NCBI RefSeq assembly: GCF_002831665.1
Contig: NZ_CP025118.1
Location: forward strand, 992,001 to 1,056,000
Source of the DNA: Lacinutrix sp. Bg11-31
GTDB taxonomy: Bacteria > Bacteroidota > Bacteroidia > Flavobacteriales > Flavobacteriaceae
Length of the DNA stretch: 64,000 bases
Reading direction: 5' to 3'
How positions within the stretch are numbered: position 1 is the first letter of the stretch; the number at the start of each line of letters is the position of its first letter. Shown piece after piece: positions 25,365-33,258 of the stretch. A program made the position numbers and the translations under genes. The notes below the pieces were generated by a model. The model ran no database searches and was not told the DNA's origin. It was given only the letters and a program-made list of their open reading frames with translations.

Positions 25365-26051
25365 ATGTCAAAAAATAGTAAAACAGATTCCAAAAATATA
25401 GTAGTAGTAGGAAGAGCAGGAGCTAACGGAGCTAACGGACCTGATGGAGGTTTAGGAGTTGATGGAGCTTCTGGAAGAAATGCTCATTGTAATTGGGCAT
25501 CAGGTTGTGACCAATCTACGGTGGGTAGTTCAGGAGGTTCTGGATTACATGGAGCCGCAGGACAAAATGGCGAAGATGGCCAAGCAGCAAGACCAGCAAC
25601 CTTTAATATTGGAGAATTAACAGGAAATATAGAAGTTTATAGCGCTGGCGGTAACGGCGGTAACGGCGGTAACGGCGGAAGCGGTGGAAACGGTGGAAAA
25701 GGTGGAAACGGCGGAAACGGTGATTCTGATGGAGCTTATAGAGCAGATGGATCTCCTGGTGGAAACGGAGGCAATGGTGCCAATGGCGGAAATGGTGGTA
25801 ACGGTGGAAATTGTGGTAATGGAACCACAGTCAACATTACTTACAAAAAATCCGATCAGTATAGTGTTACAGGAAAAACAGCTAAATCAGCTGTTGGAGC
25901 TGGTGGAGTTGGTGGAAACGGTGGAAACGGTGGAAACGGTGGAAGTGGAAAATCAAGTGGTAGCACAGGTCAGTCAGGGATGGCTGGAGCAGTTGGTGAA
26001 AGTGGTACTATTCAAGGTACTGTGAGTATTATTCATATTGTTGCTGACTAA
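25365..26051 (+). CDS. Glycine-rich GGN-repeat protein
   Basis: 228 aa with no signal peptide. After a polar start (MSKNSKTDSKNIVVVGRAGA) the protein is dominated by Gly-rich repeats: GANGANGPDGGLGVDGASG, then GGNGGNGGNGGSGGNGGKGG, further GGNGG blocks to about residue 150, and a last block near 185-195, separated by short beta-like stretches (TFNIGELTGNIEVYS, TTVNITYKKSDQYSV) and ending TVSIIHIVAD. The DNA of the repeats (GGTAACGGC/GGTGGAAAC) is much more GC-rich than its surroundings. It could be a structural polyglycine-type fold, a surface scaffold or a precursor acted on by the downstream enzymes; none of these is proven. Confidence 0.8.
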   Translation: MSKNSKTDSKNIVVVGRAGANGANGPDGGLGVDGASGRNAHCNWASGCDQSTVGSSGGSGLHGAAGQNGEDGQAARPATFNIGELTGNIEVYSAGGNGGNGGNGGSGGNGGKGGNGGNGDSDGAYRADGSPGGNGGNGANGGNGGNGGNCGNGTTVNITYKKSDQYSVTGKTAKSAVGAGGVGGNGGNGGNGGSGKSSGSTGQSGMAGAVGESGTIQGTVSIIHIVAD

Positions 26052-26093
26052 TAGGTTGAAAAGACAATTAGGAAAGAACAATTATATTTTATA

Positions 26094-28022
26094 ATGAAAG
26101 AAATATTAAGTCTAGGGAATGAGGTAAATACGTTATTAAATTTAGCTCATTCCTATTCTGAGAATACGAAAGAAATCAATCTTTTAGGTGAAACTTTATT
26201 GAATTTTGACAAAAAATCCAAACGTCTTGGAGGAGTTTCAGAACTCAATAATGATGGATCACCCTTACAATTATGTTTATCTTCTAATGCTAAAAAAGTG
26301 AAGATGAGACTCATTGCTGATCCCGCATGCGAAATTTTTCAGCCTAAACTTAGAATTGCTGCTAGTAAAAAAATCTTAGAAGAGACATTAGTTCAGACAA
26401 AAACTACTTCATTAAAAGCATACTGTGATTATTTATTTCATGAAGTCTTACATTGTGATACAGTTTCTCAACTCAATGATTTCTACAGAGGAGCTTGTTG
26501 GATTGGTGCTTCACCAGATCAACCAGGAATTGCTTTATATTTAGATACTAAACCTTTAGGAATTAAAGGTGGATGGGATATGTCAGAGAAATGGTTAGTT
26601 AAAGTACTTCCAGATACAAGTGAAAGTCTAAAGATTGTCCAAATTCTTAGGAAATATGCGGTAACTGCTAGTATTGGATTGGAAGCTCTTACGCCACAAT
26701 TAGGAAGAGCAAAAATTTATTTTAGGCTAACAGCACCAACACTCTTACGCAATTTGGGAACTAATCCACTGAATACTCCACAAATAAACAATTTCCTTAC
26801 AAAAGTGATCTCAAATCAATCCATGAGCTTATCTGGAACGGTATTTAGCATTGGGTTTGATTTAAGTACAGGAGATTTAGAAGATGCAAAAATTGATTTA
26901 TGTGGACATTGTATCACAAAATCAAATGCTGAATGGATAAATGTAATAAATGAGCTAACAAAAGAAAACGGGTTACAAAAAATAAATATTGAAAAATCTT
27001 TATTGGATAACAAAAACGAAGTTGCTTTTTTAGGCATGGGAGTTTCTTCTTCTAATGCAACAAGAATCAATGTATACCTGAAACCTAAATGGCCTATAAA
27101 CTTTGAATCTAGTTCAGCTAATTTTAACGATTATATTCAGACAAAACTTCAAAGAGCTATTCAGTATTTAATTCATATCCAGAATGAAAATGGATCATGG
27201 GGAGATTACTATTTACCAGTTGGAACATCTATAGGTTGGATAACAGCTTATGTTGGCTATGCGCTGGCTGAGATTGGACATATCTCTGGGTTTGAAAAAG
27301 CTATGGAGGCTGCAAATAAAGCAGCCGATTGGCTAGAAAACGATAGAGATTATGAAAAAGGTTGGGGATATAATTTAACAACTGGAGCTGATGCTGATTC
27401 TACTGCTTGGACACTTAGATTGTTAAAACTATTAAAAAGGCCTACTCACTCAAAAGATGAAGAATTTTTAATGTCATACTGGAAGTCATCAGGAGGTTTT
27501 TCAACATATACAGAACCAGAACATTGGGCAGATGCGCATCCTTGCGTTACTCCAATATCATATATGGCATTATCAACAAAAAATCAAGAACAACTATATC
27601 CTGAACTCATTCAATACCTAAAGAGCATAGCTCCAACTAATGGGCAATGGCGAAGTTATTGGTGGAAAAATCATCTCTATAGCACGTATCATTATTTAGA
27701 ATTATTTAAAAAATTAGAATTGTCAGAAGATGAATTCTATAAAAATATTGAGTACCCATCTAATGGAGCCACTGTATTTGAACAAGCTCTAATAATTGGA
27801 AGTAAGCAACTTCGAAATATGGATACCACTGCTGAGATTATGAATTTATTAAATACACAACTACTTGATGGTAGATTTCCTGGCGGTTTTAATCTTAGAG
27901 TGACGGATCCGTCTTGTGAAAAACCATGGGAAAACCCTAAAGGAAAGTTATATTGTGATTATGCTAGTACTATCACAACAGCAACAGTGATTAAAGTGCT
28001 AAAACAAATGATTTATGACTAA
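26094..28022 (+). CDS. Two-domain cyclase/prenyltransferase-like protein
   Basis: 642 aa. Residues ~340-640 form an alpha/alpha-barrel of the squalene-cyclase/prenyltransferase-repeat type: LQRAIQYLIHIQNENGSWGD, EKGWGYN and the motif GADADSTAW (D433-A-D435-S-T). Aligned to class II terpene cyclases (DxDDTA), the catalytic middle Asp is kept and the last Asp is Ser. Residues ~40-335 are a different beta-rich domain (SPLQLCLSSNAKKVKMRLIA, GRAKIYFRLTAPT, FSIGFDLSTGDLEDAKIDLC, VAFLGMGVSSSNATRINVYL) whose strand pattern recalls ABBA-type aromatic prenyltransferases; this assignment is tentative. It is followed by oxygenase, P450 and methyltransferase genes, which fits a terpenoid or prenylated product. 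Confidence 0.65.
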   Translation: MKEILSLGNEVNTLLNLAHSYSENTKEINLLGETLLNFDKKSKRLGGVSELNNDGSPLQLCLSSNAKKVKMRLIADPACEIFQPKLRIAASKKILEETLVQTKTTSLKAYCDYLFHEVLHCDTVSQLNDFYRGACWIGASPDQPGIALYLDTKPLGIKGGWDMSEKWLVKVLPDTSESLKIVQILRKYAVTASIGLEALTPQLGRAKIYFRLTAPTLLRNLGTNPLNTPQINNFLTKVISNQSMSLSGTVFSIGFDLSTGDLEDAKIDLCGHCITKSNAEWINVINELTKENGLQKINIEKSLLDNKNEVAFLGMGVSSSNATRINVYLKPKWPINFESSSANFNDYIQTKLQRAIQYLIHIQNENGSWGDYYLPVGTSIGWITAYVGYALAEIGHISGFEKAMEAANKAADWLENDRDYEKGWGYNLTTGADADSTAWTLRLLKLLKRPTHSKDEEFLMSYWKSSGGFSTYTEPEHWADAHPCVTPISYMALSTKNQEQLYPELIQYLKSIAPTNGQWRSYWWKNHLYSTYHYLELFKKLELSEDEFYKNIEYPSNGATVFEQALIIGSKQLRNMDTTAEIMNLLNTQLLDGRFPGGFNLRVTDPSCEKPWENPKGKLYCDYASTITTATVIKVLKQMIYD

Positions 28023-28096
28023 AAAAACGTTCCGTACGAACGAGACTCTTGTGTGGTTCAATCTAATTCGATCAATTTTAATATAAATTTAGAAAT

Positions 28097-28927
28097 ATGA
28101 AACATAATACTAATTGGGATATTTTTCATGATGAGACTATGAACTTTGAATTTGCAGCTCAAGGATTTCAACTACTTACCATTGATAATTTTGATGTTTT
28201 GGATGAATTATTAGCAGTATATAATGAAATCTCTTTAAATTATCAAGTTGGATTTACGGCAACTCTTTTAGTTCCAGACCATTCACATCGAAAATTAGTA
28301 CATGAAAAAGTATCTAGCATTTTAGCAGCTACCATAAAACGTTATTTTAAATCATACCGGCAAATGTGTTGTGGATATGCGGTAAAAAAAGCAAATGATG
28401 TCAATAGTTATATGCCATTGCATCAAGATATTTCTATGGTAAAACCTAAAGGCAGACCTGGCTTAAGTTTTTGGTTTCCGTTGGCCTGTACTGACGAAAA
28501 TAATGGAAACCTTCAACTTGTACCCAAAAGCCATCTGTTTTATAGACATGAAAGAGCCGCAGGAACACCATTTCCTTTAATAGAAAAAGAAGAAAAACTT
28601 AGAGAACATTATTTAAAAGCAATACCCACAAAAAAAGGGCAAGCTATAGTGTTTGACCAGACTTTATTTCATGCATCTCCTCCAAATATGAGTAAAGAAA
28701 ATAGAGTAGTAGCCACAAGCGTTTTACTACCAGAAGAAAAACCTACGTTCTATTATCACAGAAAATTTGAAACAGATCCAGTAGAACTTAAGGCATATAA
28801 GGTTGCTGATGATTTTTATTTTAGTCATCAACTAGGAACTACTCCTAAAAATATACAAGCAATCGAAAATTTAAAAGAACATGCACCAAAAAAAGATACT
28901 TCTCTTTTTCCTAAACTGATGATTTAA
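28097..28927 (+). CDS. Phytanoyl-CoA dioxygenase (PhyH)-like Fe(II)/2-oxoglutarate oxygenase
   Basis: 276 aa. The PhyH-type metal motif is visible: MPLHQDISMV (His-x-Asp) and later VFDQTLFHASPPNMSKENRV, with the distal His and an Arg for 2-oxoglutarate. FWFPLACTDENNGNLQLVPKSH is the conserved core strand region of the family. It would hydroxylate a small molecule using O2 and 2-oxoglutarate. It is encoded 75 bp after the cyclase-like gene, in line with tailoring of its product. Confidence 0.85.
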   Translation: MKHNTNWDIFHDETMNFEFAAQGFQLLTIDNFDVLDELLAVYNEISLNYQVGFTATLLVPDHSHRKLVHEKVSSILAATIKRYFKSYRQMCCGYAVKKANDVNSYMPLHQDISMVKPKGRPGLSFWFPLACTDENNGNLQLVPKSHLFYRHERAAGTPFPLIEKEEKLREHYLKAIPTKKGQAIVFDQTLFHASPPNMSKENRVVATSVLLPEEKPTFYYHRKFETDPVELKAYKVADDFYFSHQLGTTPKNIQAIENLKEHAPKKDTSLFPKLMI

Positions 28928-29049
28928 AGAGACTCAGTAAAAATAGTTACGGAATATGAATTATTTGAATCAAGAATCATAAAAGCTTCAATAGTATCTT
29001 AGTATATTCAAAAACAGAAAAAATTACTTCAGTTGATTATTAATAGCTT

Positions 29050-30237
29050 ATGACAAAAACAGCACATACATTTTCGATTGGCATGAAAAATCCATATCCT
29101 GCATACAAAAGGATGCAGGAGCAAGAATCTGTATATCAATTACCATCAGGTCAATGGATTATTTTTGATTATAAAAATGCGCATGAATTGTTACAAAGTC
29201 CAAAATGTTTGCATTGGGGACAAGATAAACGGATTTTTGGAAACCTTCCTCCAATAGAAAAAGCAATCGCAACAACGTTGTATACACTATCTCCAGAAGG
29301 TGATCGGCCTTATAGAAAGCAAATTTTACATCAACTAGCAGGAAGAAGTTTAAAAATTGATGAAAAATCAATGCAAGCGTTGGCAGATGATTTACTGATG
29401 AATTTAAAAGGGAAAAGCAATATTGATATTATCAGTGATTTTGCACATCCTTTTACGTTTGGAACGATCTGTAGAATCATCGGAATTCCAGAAAATCAAC
29501 GAGCAACATTTAGCAATCTAGTTGCAAAAATGGACAACGGTTATTTATCTTGTATTGATATCGAAACGGGAAAACAAACAAAAGAAGGCGCCGCTTTTAT
29601 TCAACAATTAAAAGAACTCATCAAACTAAAGAAAAACGAATTGGGCAATGATCTTTGTTCAGTTTTGTTAGAAAATAGTCATCAAGAACCCGATCAGGAA
29701 GCTTTTTTGATCTCCATGCTGATTTTACTGTTTTATGCAGGTCACCAAAATATGATGAACTTTTTTGGGAATTCACTTTTAACACTGCATGATCATCCAA
29801 AAACGCAGCAAGAACTTAGAGAACATCCGAAGTTACTAAACAAAGGAGTTGATGAACTTATTCGGTATGATAGTCCGCTTCAATATATTATGCTAATTGC
29901 GAAAGAAAATATTAAGATTGATGATAAACATATCTCAGCAGGAAGTCAATTGTTAGTATCAGTAGGCGCAGCAAATAGAGATGCTTCCGTTTTTGAAAAC
30001 CCTGAGCAACTCATATTAGACAGGGAATATAAACATTTAGGCTATGGAGTAGGAGCTTTTCGTTGTATTGGAGCTAGATTGGCACAATTACAAGCGTCTA
30101 CAGGATTAAATAGTTGGTTAAAACATGTAGCAGCATACAATCCTAAGTTAGATGAAATTTCTTGGAGAATGCATCCTTTTGTACAAAGAGGTCCGGCTTC
30201 TATACCTGTAAAAATTGATTGGAATGACAACAGCTAA
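29050..30237 (+). CDS. Cytochrome P450
   Basis: 395 aa, soluble bacterial type without a membrane anchor. The haem loop is YGVGAFRCIGARLAQ with Cys339 as the axial ligand, the ExxR motif lies in VDELIRYDSPLQYI, and the I-helix reads FYAGHQNMMNFFGNS, in which the usual acid-alcohol pair (D/E-T) is replaced by Gln-Asn. That change can alter oxygen activation and is seen in some biosynthetic P450s. It overlaps the methyltransferase gene by 14 bp, so they are coupled. A redox partner is not encoded in the cluster. Confidence 0.92.
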   Translation: MTKTAHTFSIGMKNPYPAYKRMQEQESVYQLPSGQWIIFDYKNAHELLQSPKCLHWGQDKRIFGNLPPIEKAIATTLYTLSPEGDRPYRKQILHQLAGRSLKIDEKSMQALADDLLMNLKGKSNIDIISDFAHPFTFGTICRIIGIPENQRATFSNLVAKMDNGYLSCIDIETGKQTKEGAAFIQQLKELIKLKKNELGNDLCSVLLENSHQEPDQEAFLISMLILLFYAGHQNMMNFFGNSLLTLHDHPKTQQELREHPKLLNKGVDELIRYDSPLQYIMLIAKENIKIDDKHISAGSQLLVSVGAANRDASVFENPEQLILDREYKHLGYGVGAFRCIGARLAQLQASTGLNSWLKHVAAYNPKLDEISWRMHPFVQRGPASIPVKIDWNDNS

Positions 30238-30967
30238 AAATTATTTTATTAATAACTATGATGATATGATTCTTTCTCCAGTGATGAGAGAATTGTACAA
30301 TGATAGTGCTTTTTATAATGTAGGCTATTGGGAACATTCAAATATGTTACTCAAAGAAGCATGTCAGGCTTTAATGGAAAAACATTTAGATTTGATCAAT
30401 CTTACAACAGCGCCAATAACGATCTTAGATGTCGGTTGTGGTTTGGGAGCAACTACAAACGCCATTCAAAGAAAGTTTCCCAATGCAAAAGTTACGGGAA
30501 TAAATATTTCTTCTAGACAAATTTCCTATGCGCAACAACAGTATCCTAATTGCTATTTTAAAGTGATGGATGCTGCACAACTTTCTTTTCCTGAAAATCA
30601 TTTTGATTTGATTATTTCTGTAGAAGCAGTATTTCATTTTCATACGAGAGAAACTTTTTTAGCAGAAGCATATAAAGTCTTAAAAAAAGGAGGAGAATTT
30701 ATTTTCTCAGACGTACTCTTGTATGATTCCCATTGGGTAGGCAATTGGTCGGTTCCTAAAGAAAATATGTTGACTTCTTTAGAATCGTATCAAAACCTAA
30801 TTTTAAGAACTTCCTTTCAATTGGATTTATTACAAAACATTACCAAAGAATCTTGGATGGGTTTTTGTAAACACATTCGAGACAAAAGGCAGATGAAAGA
30901 TTTGGCAGAAGGGTTAGAACAATCTATAATTGCATATTTATTGTTAAGATTAAAAAAACCTAACTAA
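30224..30967 (+). CDS. Class I SAM-dependent methyltransferase
   Basis: 247 aa from ATG 30224, chosen over the upstream TTG at 30215. SAM-binding motif I is ITILDVGCGLGATTNAIQRK, motif II region ITGIN-like NAKVTGINISSRQISYAQQQ, then FPENHFDLIISVEAVFHF and the post-motif VLKKGGEFIFSDVL. The pattern is close to small-molecule C/O-methyltransferases of the geranyl-diphosphate/tocopherol/sarcosine type. It is the last gene of the cluster and overlaps the P450. Likely tailors the same product; the methyl acceptor is unknown. Confidence 0.88.
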   Translation: MTTAKNYFINNYDDMILSPVMRELYNDSAFYNVGYWEHSNMLLKEACQALMEKHLDLINLTTAPITILDVGCGLGATTNAIQRKFPNAKVTGINISSRQISYAQQQYPNCYFKVMDAAQLSFPENHFDLIISVEAVFHFHTRETFLAEAYKVLKKGGEFIFSDVLLYDSHWVGNWSVPKENMLTSLESYQNLILRTSFQLDLLQNITKESWMGFCKHIRDKRQMKDLAEGLEQSIIAYLLLRLKKPN

Positions 30968-31198
30968 CTGTATCACAATGTTCTGCGTGGCGCCTGTGCA
31001 GAGCTCGACTCGGTATTAATTTGCTTTGGTAAAAGCGAGATTATTACTTCAACTTTTTTTGTTTTTTTTCTTCTCAAATCTTTATTTAAAAATTTAATGG
31101 AATACGCTTTTTACGAAACGACGATAGGAGAGAACCAAAAGAGCTGATGTACATTCCCAATTAGAAAGACTTATTGCTGAACAATTTCCTAGTTAGTA
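30968..31198 (+). repeat. Modular intergenic repeat (copy 4, rearranged) and gene-tail remnant
   Basis: CACAATGTTCTGCGTGGCGC, then TTTGCTTTGGTAAAAGCGAG, and after a T-rich middle TTTAATGGAATACGC and GAAACGACGATAGGAG. The arm is interrupted by an unrelated GC-rich piece (GCGCCTGTGCAGAGCTCGAC). At 31138-31196 a frame reads RADVHSQLERLIAEQFPS before TAG, apparently the tail of a lost gene. Confidence 0.6.
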
Positions 31199-31234
31199 AT
31201 TGTCATTATATTTTTTTTAGATAAAATTAAAAAA

Positions 31235-31661
31235 ATGAATTCTATAAATAAAAGTATATTAGAATTTATGAAGTCAGAGCCTATAAAAGCTCAAATTAAA
31301 TTTTATGAAAGAGAAAATGGGAGAGAAGGAGTAGATTTTTTAATCGGAGAAAACCAATTATATCTGCAATCCATAGATTTAGACACTTCAACAAAGAAGT
31401 ATAAAAATAAAAAAACAAGATTTAGGAGAATTAAAAGACAACTTGTTTGTTGTTTTAGTTTTAATAATAGATCAAGAACCGAAGGTTTTTTATCTAATTC
31501 CATCAAAAGATTTATTGCAAGTAAATAGCAATATTTTCATAGAAAATAATGTTAGATTAATGCCCAGTTTATTAAATTAGGAAATTAATGTTTCTTCAAA
31601 CACAATTCCAGAATTAGCAAAATATGCTTTAGAAAATATGACTAATAAACTTAAAGTTTAA
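31235..31661 (+). pseudogene. Frameshifted gene of unknown family
   Basis: Starts MNSINKSILEFMKSEPIKAQ in one frame up to about DLDTSTKKYK. The sense then continues in another frame as KQDLGELKDNLFVVLVLIID QEPKVFYLIPSKDLLQ and, past an in-frame TAG (LLN*EINV, where Trp would fit), NTIPELAKYALENMTNKLKV to TAA 31659-31661. The joined product would be about 140 aa. The coherent protein-like sequence on both sides of the shift and stop marks a damaged gene; the family was not firmly recognised. Confidence 0.65.
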
Positions 31662-31687
31662 TTTATTATGTTAAATAGCGTAACAGG

Positions 31688-32511
31688 TTTTTACCCAGAT
31701 GAAGCGTTGGCAAAAGGCCTAATATAAATTTGGTAAAACAATAGGTTAATGAGCGTGAGATATTTTAGAGAGTTAGCACAAAATACTATTGATAATCAAA
31801 AGATTAAAATATTTTAAAAGTTACTTTAATCATTATAATTTATTCTAAAATATAGCTATTGAGCCGTAATTGTTTCCAAATTTGTATGTGAGCCTTGATT
31901 TTTTTGTTTCTTTTTTTTATCAAGAAAAAAAGATAATAATTAACTATTAAAGCTAACAATTTCTAATTCCAGATCTAAATCTCATTAAACTCTAAAAGCC
32001 AAAAAATGATATACAAATGCTGTATTAGAACAAGTGCTTATAATTTTGTTTTTCTTAAAACTTAAGCTCTTATGGAATGACACGAGAATCGTGTAGAAAA
32101 AAATATCACCTATAAATACTCAATTACGAGAATTTTGATAACAACTAAAAACTAGCTTTTTTTTGGCGTTGGCAAGCGATGGATAATTGTATTTAAAAAT
32201 AAATGCCATGAGTATTTAAATTTTTAAAAAGCAATCGAGCGTTTGGCAGCGGCTATTTTACATAATATAGAATTATAGCTACAAAACAATATATATGAAG
32301 TTTGTTCTAAATAGCTTTTAATGATGAATCATCCACTGAATAATCCCTAATTAAAAATGTATTATAATGTTCTGCGTTATTTAACTTTGCTTGGGCAAAG
32401 CAAAGTCTAATTATCTCTATTTTACATAAAAAAAACTCTATAAAAGTTTCTTATATACTGTAATGGAACACTCTTTTTATGAAGCGACGTAAGAGCGAAG
32501 TGAAATGTGTT
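31688..32511 (+). repeat. Long composite intergenic repeat (copy 5), paired with 55708-56500
   Basis: Modules in order: TTTACCCAGATGAAGCGTTG (31689); GAGCCGTAATTGTTTCC and CTTGATTTTTTTGTTTC with TTTATCAAG (near 31860-31925); TTAAGCTCTTATGG and CACGAGAATCG (near 32062-32090); TTTTTTTTGGCGTTGGCAAG and AAAGCAATCGAGCG / GGCAGCGGC (32158-32265); left arm TTTTACATAATATAGAATTA (32266); right arm TATTATAATGTTCTGCGTTA (32360), then the usual GGAACACTC / GAAGCGACG end. No coding sequence survives; the first module contains fragments such as FYPDEALAKGLI. Confidence 0.8.
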
Positions 32512-32735
32512 ATATTACTACAAAGCTTAATTGCATAAGTTGACTAGCAATTGATAATCCTATGAAAACGGAAAGTATTGGATAAAACCTAATAAGCATT
32601 TAAAGGATAAGATATGTAGGATAGCCTTTTTGATTTTAAAATAATGAAATTTGAAGGTTATAATAAACTTTTTTACTCTAAACTTATGTTAAACAAAATT
32701 TAGAGTTGTTAAAATTTCATACCTTTGGAATTAAG

Positions 32736-33149
32736 ATGAAGCAAGTATCACATAAAATATTGTCAATTCTAATGGCTTTTGTAGTGTTATTCTCTACAAT
32801 GTCCTTTACAATGAGCATGCATTATTGTGGAGGTACTTTAGTAGAAACTGCCATATTCCAAAAAGCAAAAGGCTGTGGTATGGAAATGCAAAAACCTTCT
32901 TCCGAAGGTTGTTCAATTAACAAGAAAAATTGTTGTGATGATAAGCAATTAATAGTTGATGGTCAGAACGAATTAAAATTACAAGTCGATAAAATTTCTT
33001 TTGAACAACAAGTATTTATAGCTTCATTTGTTTACACATATATTAACCTTTTTGAAGGTTTAAATGAAAATGTATCTTCGTTTGAAGAATACGAACCACC
33101 ACTCATCATAAAAGAAATCTTCAAGATTGACGAGACTTACTTAATTTGA
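32736..33149 (+). CDS. HYC_CC_PP-family protein
   Basis: 137 aa from ATG 32736 (the frame upstream to 32706 has only a TTG and lies over the promoter, where TACCTTTG at 32720-32727 is a good -7 element). A signal/membrane segment is followed by the family signature MHYCGGTLVETAIF (HYC), KAKGCGMEMQ and KKNCCDD (CC). The Cys/Met-rich sequence and the position 110 bp before the efflux genes suggest copper binding or sensing in the periplasm. The Pro-Pro at the C-terminus is YEPPLII. The role is not characterised. Confidence 0.8.
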   Translation: MKQVSHKILSILMAFVVLFSTMSFTMSMHYCGGTLVETAIFQKAKGCGMEMQKPSSEGCSINKKNCCDDKQLIVDGQNELKLQVDKISFEQQVFIASFVYTYINLFEGLNENVSSFEEYEPPLIIKEIFKIDETYLI

Positions 33150-33258
33150 TTTTTAAACAATAGACTGTTTTATCCTATAACTGTATTGTTATAAGGATAA
33201 TTTGTTGTATTCGGTGTTTTCATAGCGCCAATGTCTAACTGTTTAATTATCAAACTAT

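Noticed and set aside
25650..25960. Regular short repeats resembling a CRISPR or minisatellite
   Set aside because: The repeats are in frame with GGN codons, have no spacers of uniform length and lie inside a convincing CDS.
25684..26025. Long alternative frame through the glycine-rich gene
   Set aside because: It is a low-complexity Val/Glu/Thr shadow of the GGN repeats; the Gly-rich frame has the proper start, ribosome spacing and non-repeat flanks.
31855..31930. CTTGAT...ATCAAG palindrome as an intrinsic terminator
   Set aside because: The stem is only six bases around a long T-rich loop and it recurs at 55.9 kb as part of the composite repeat, so it is better treated as a repeat module.
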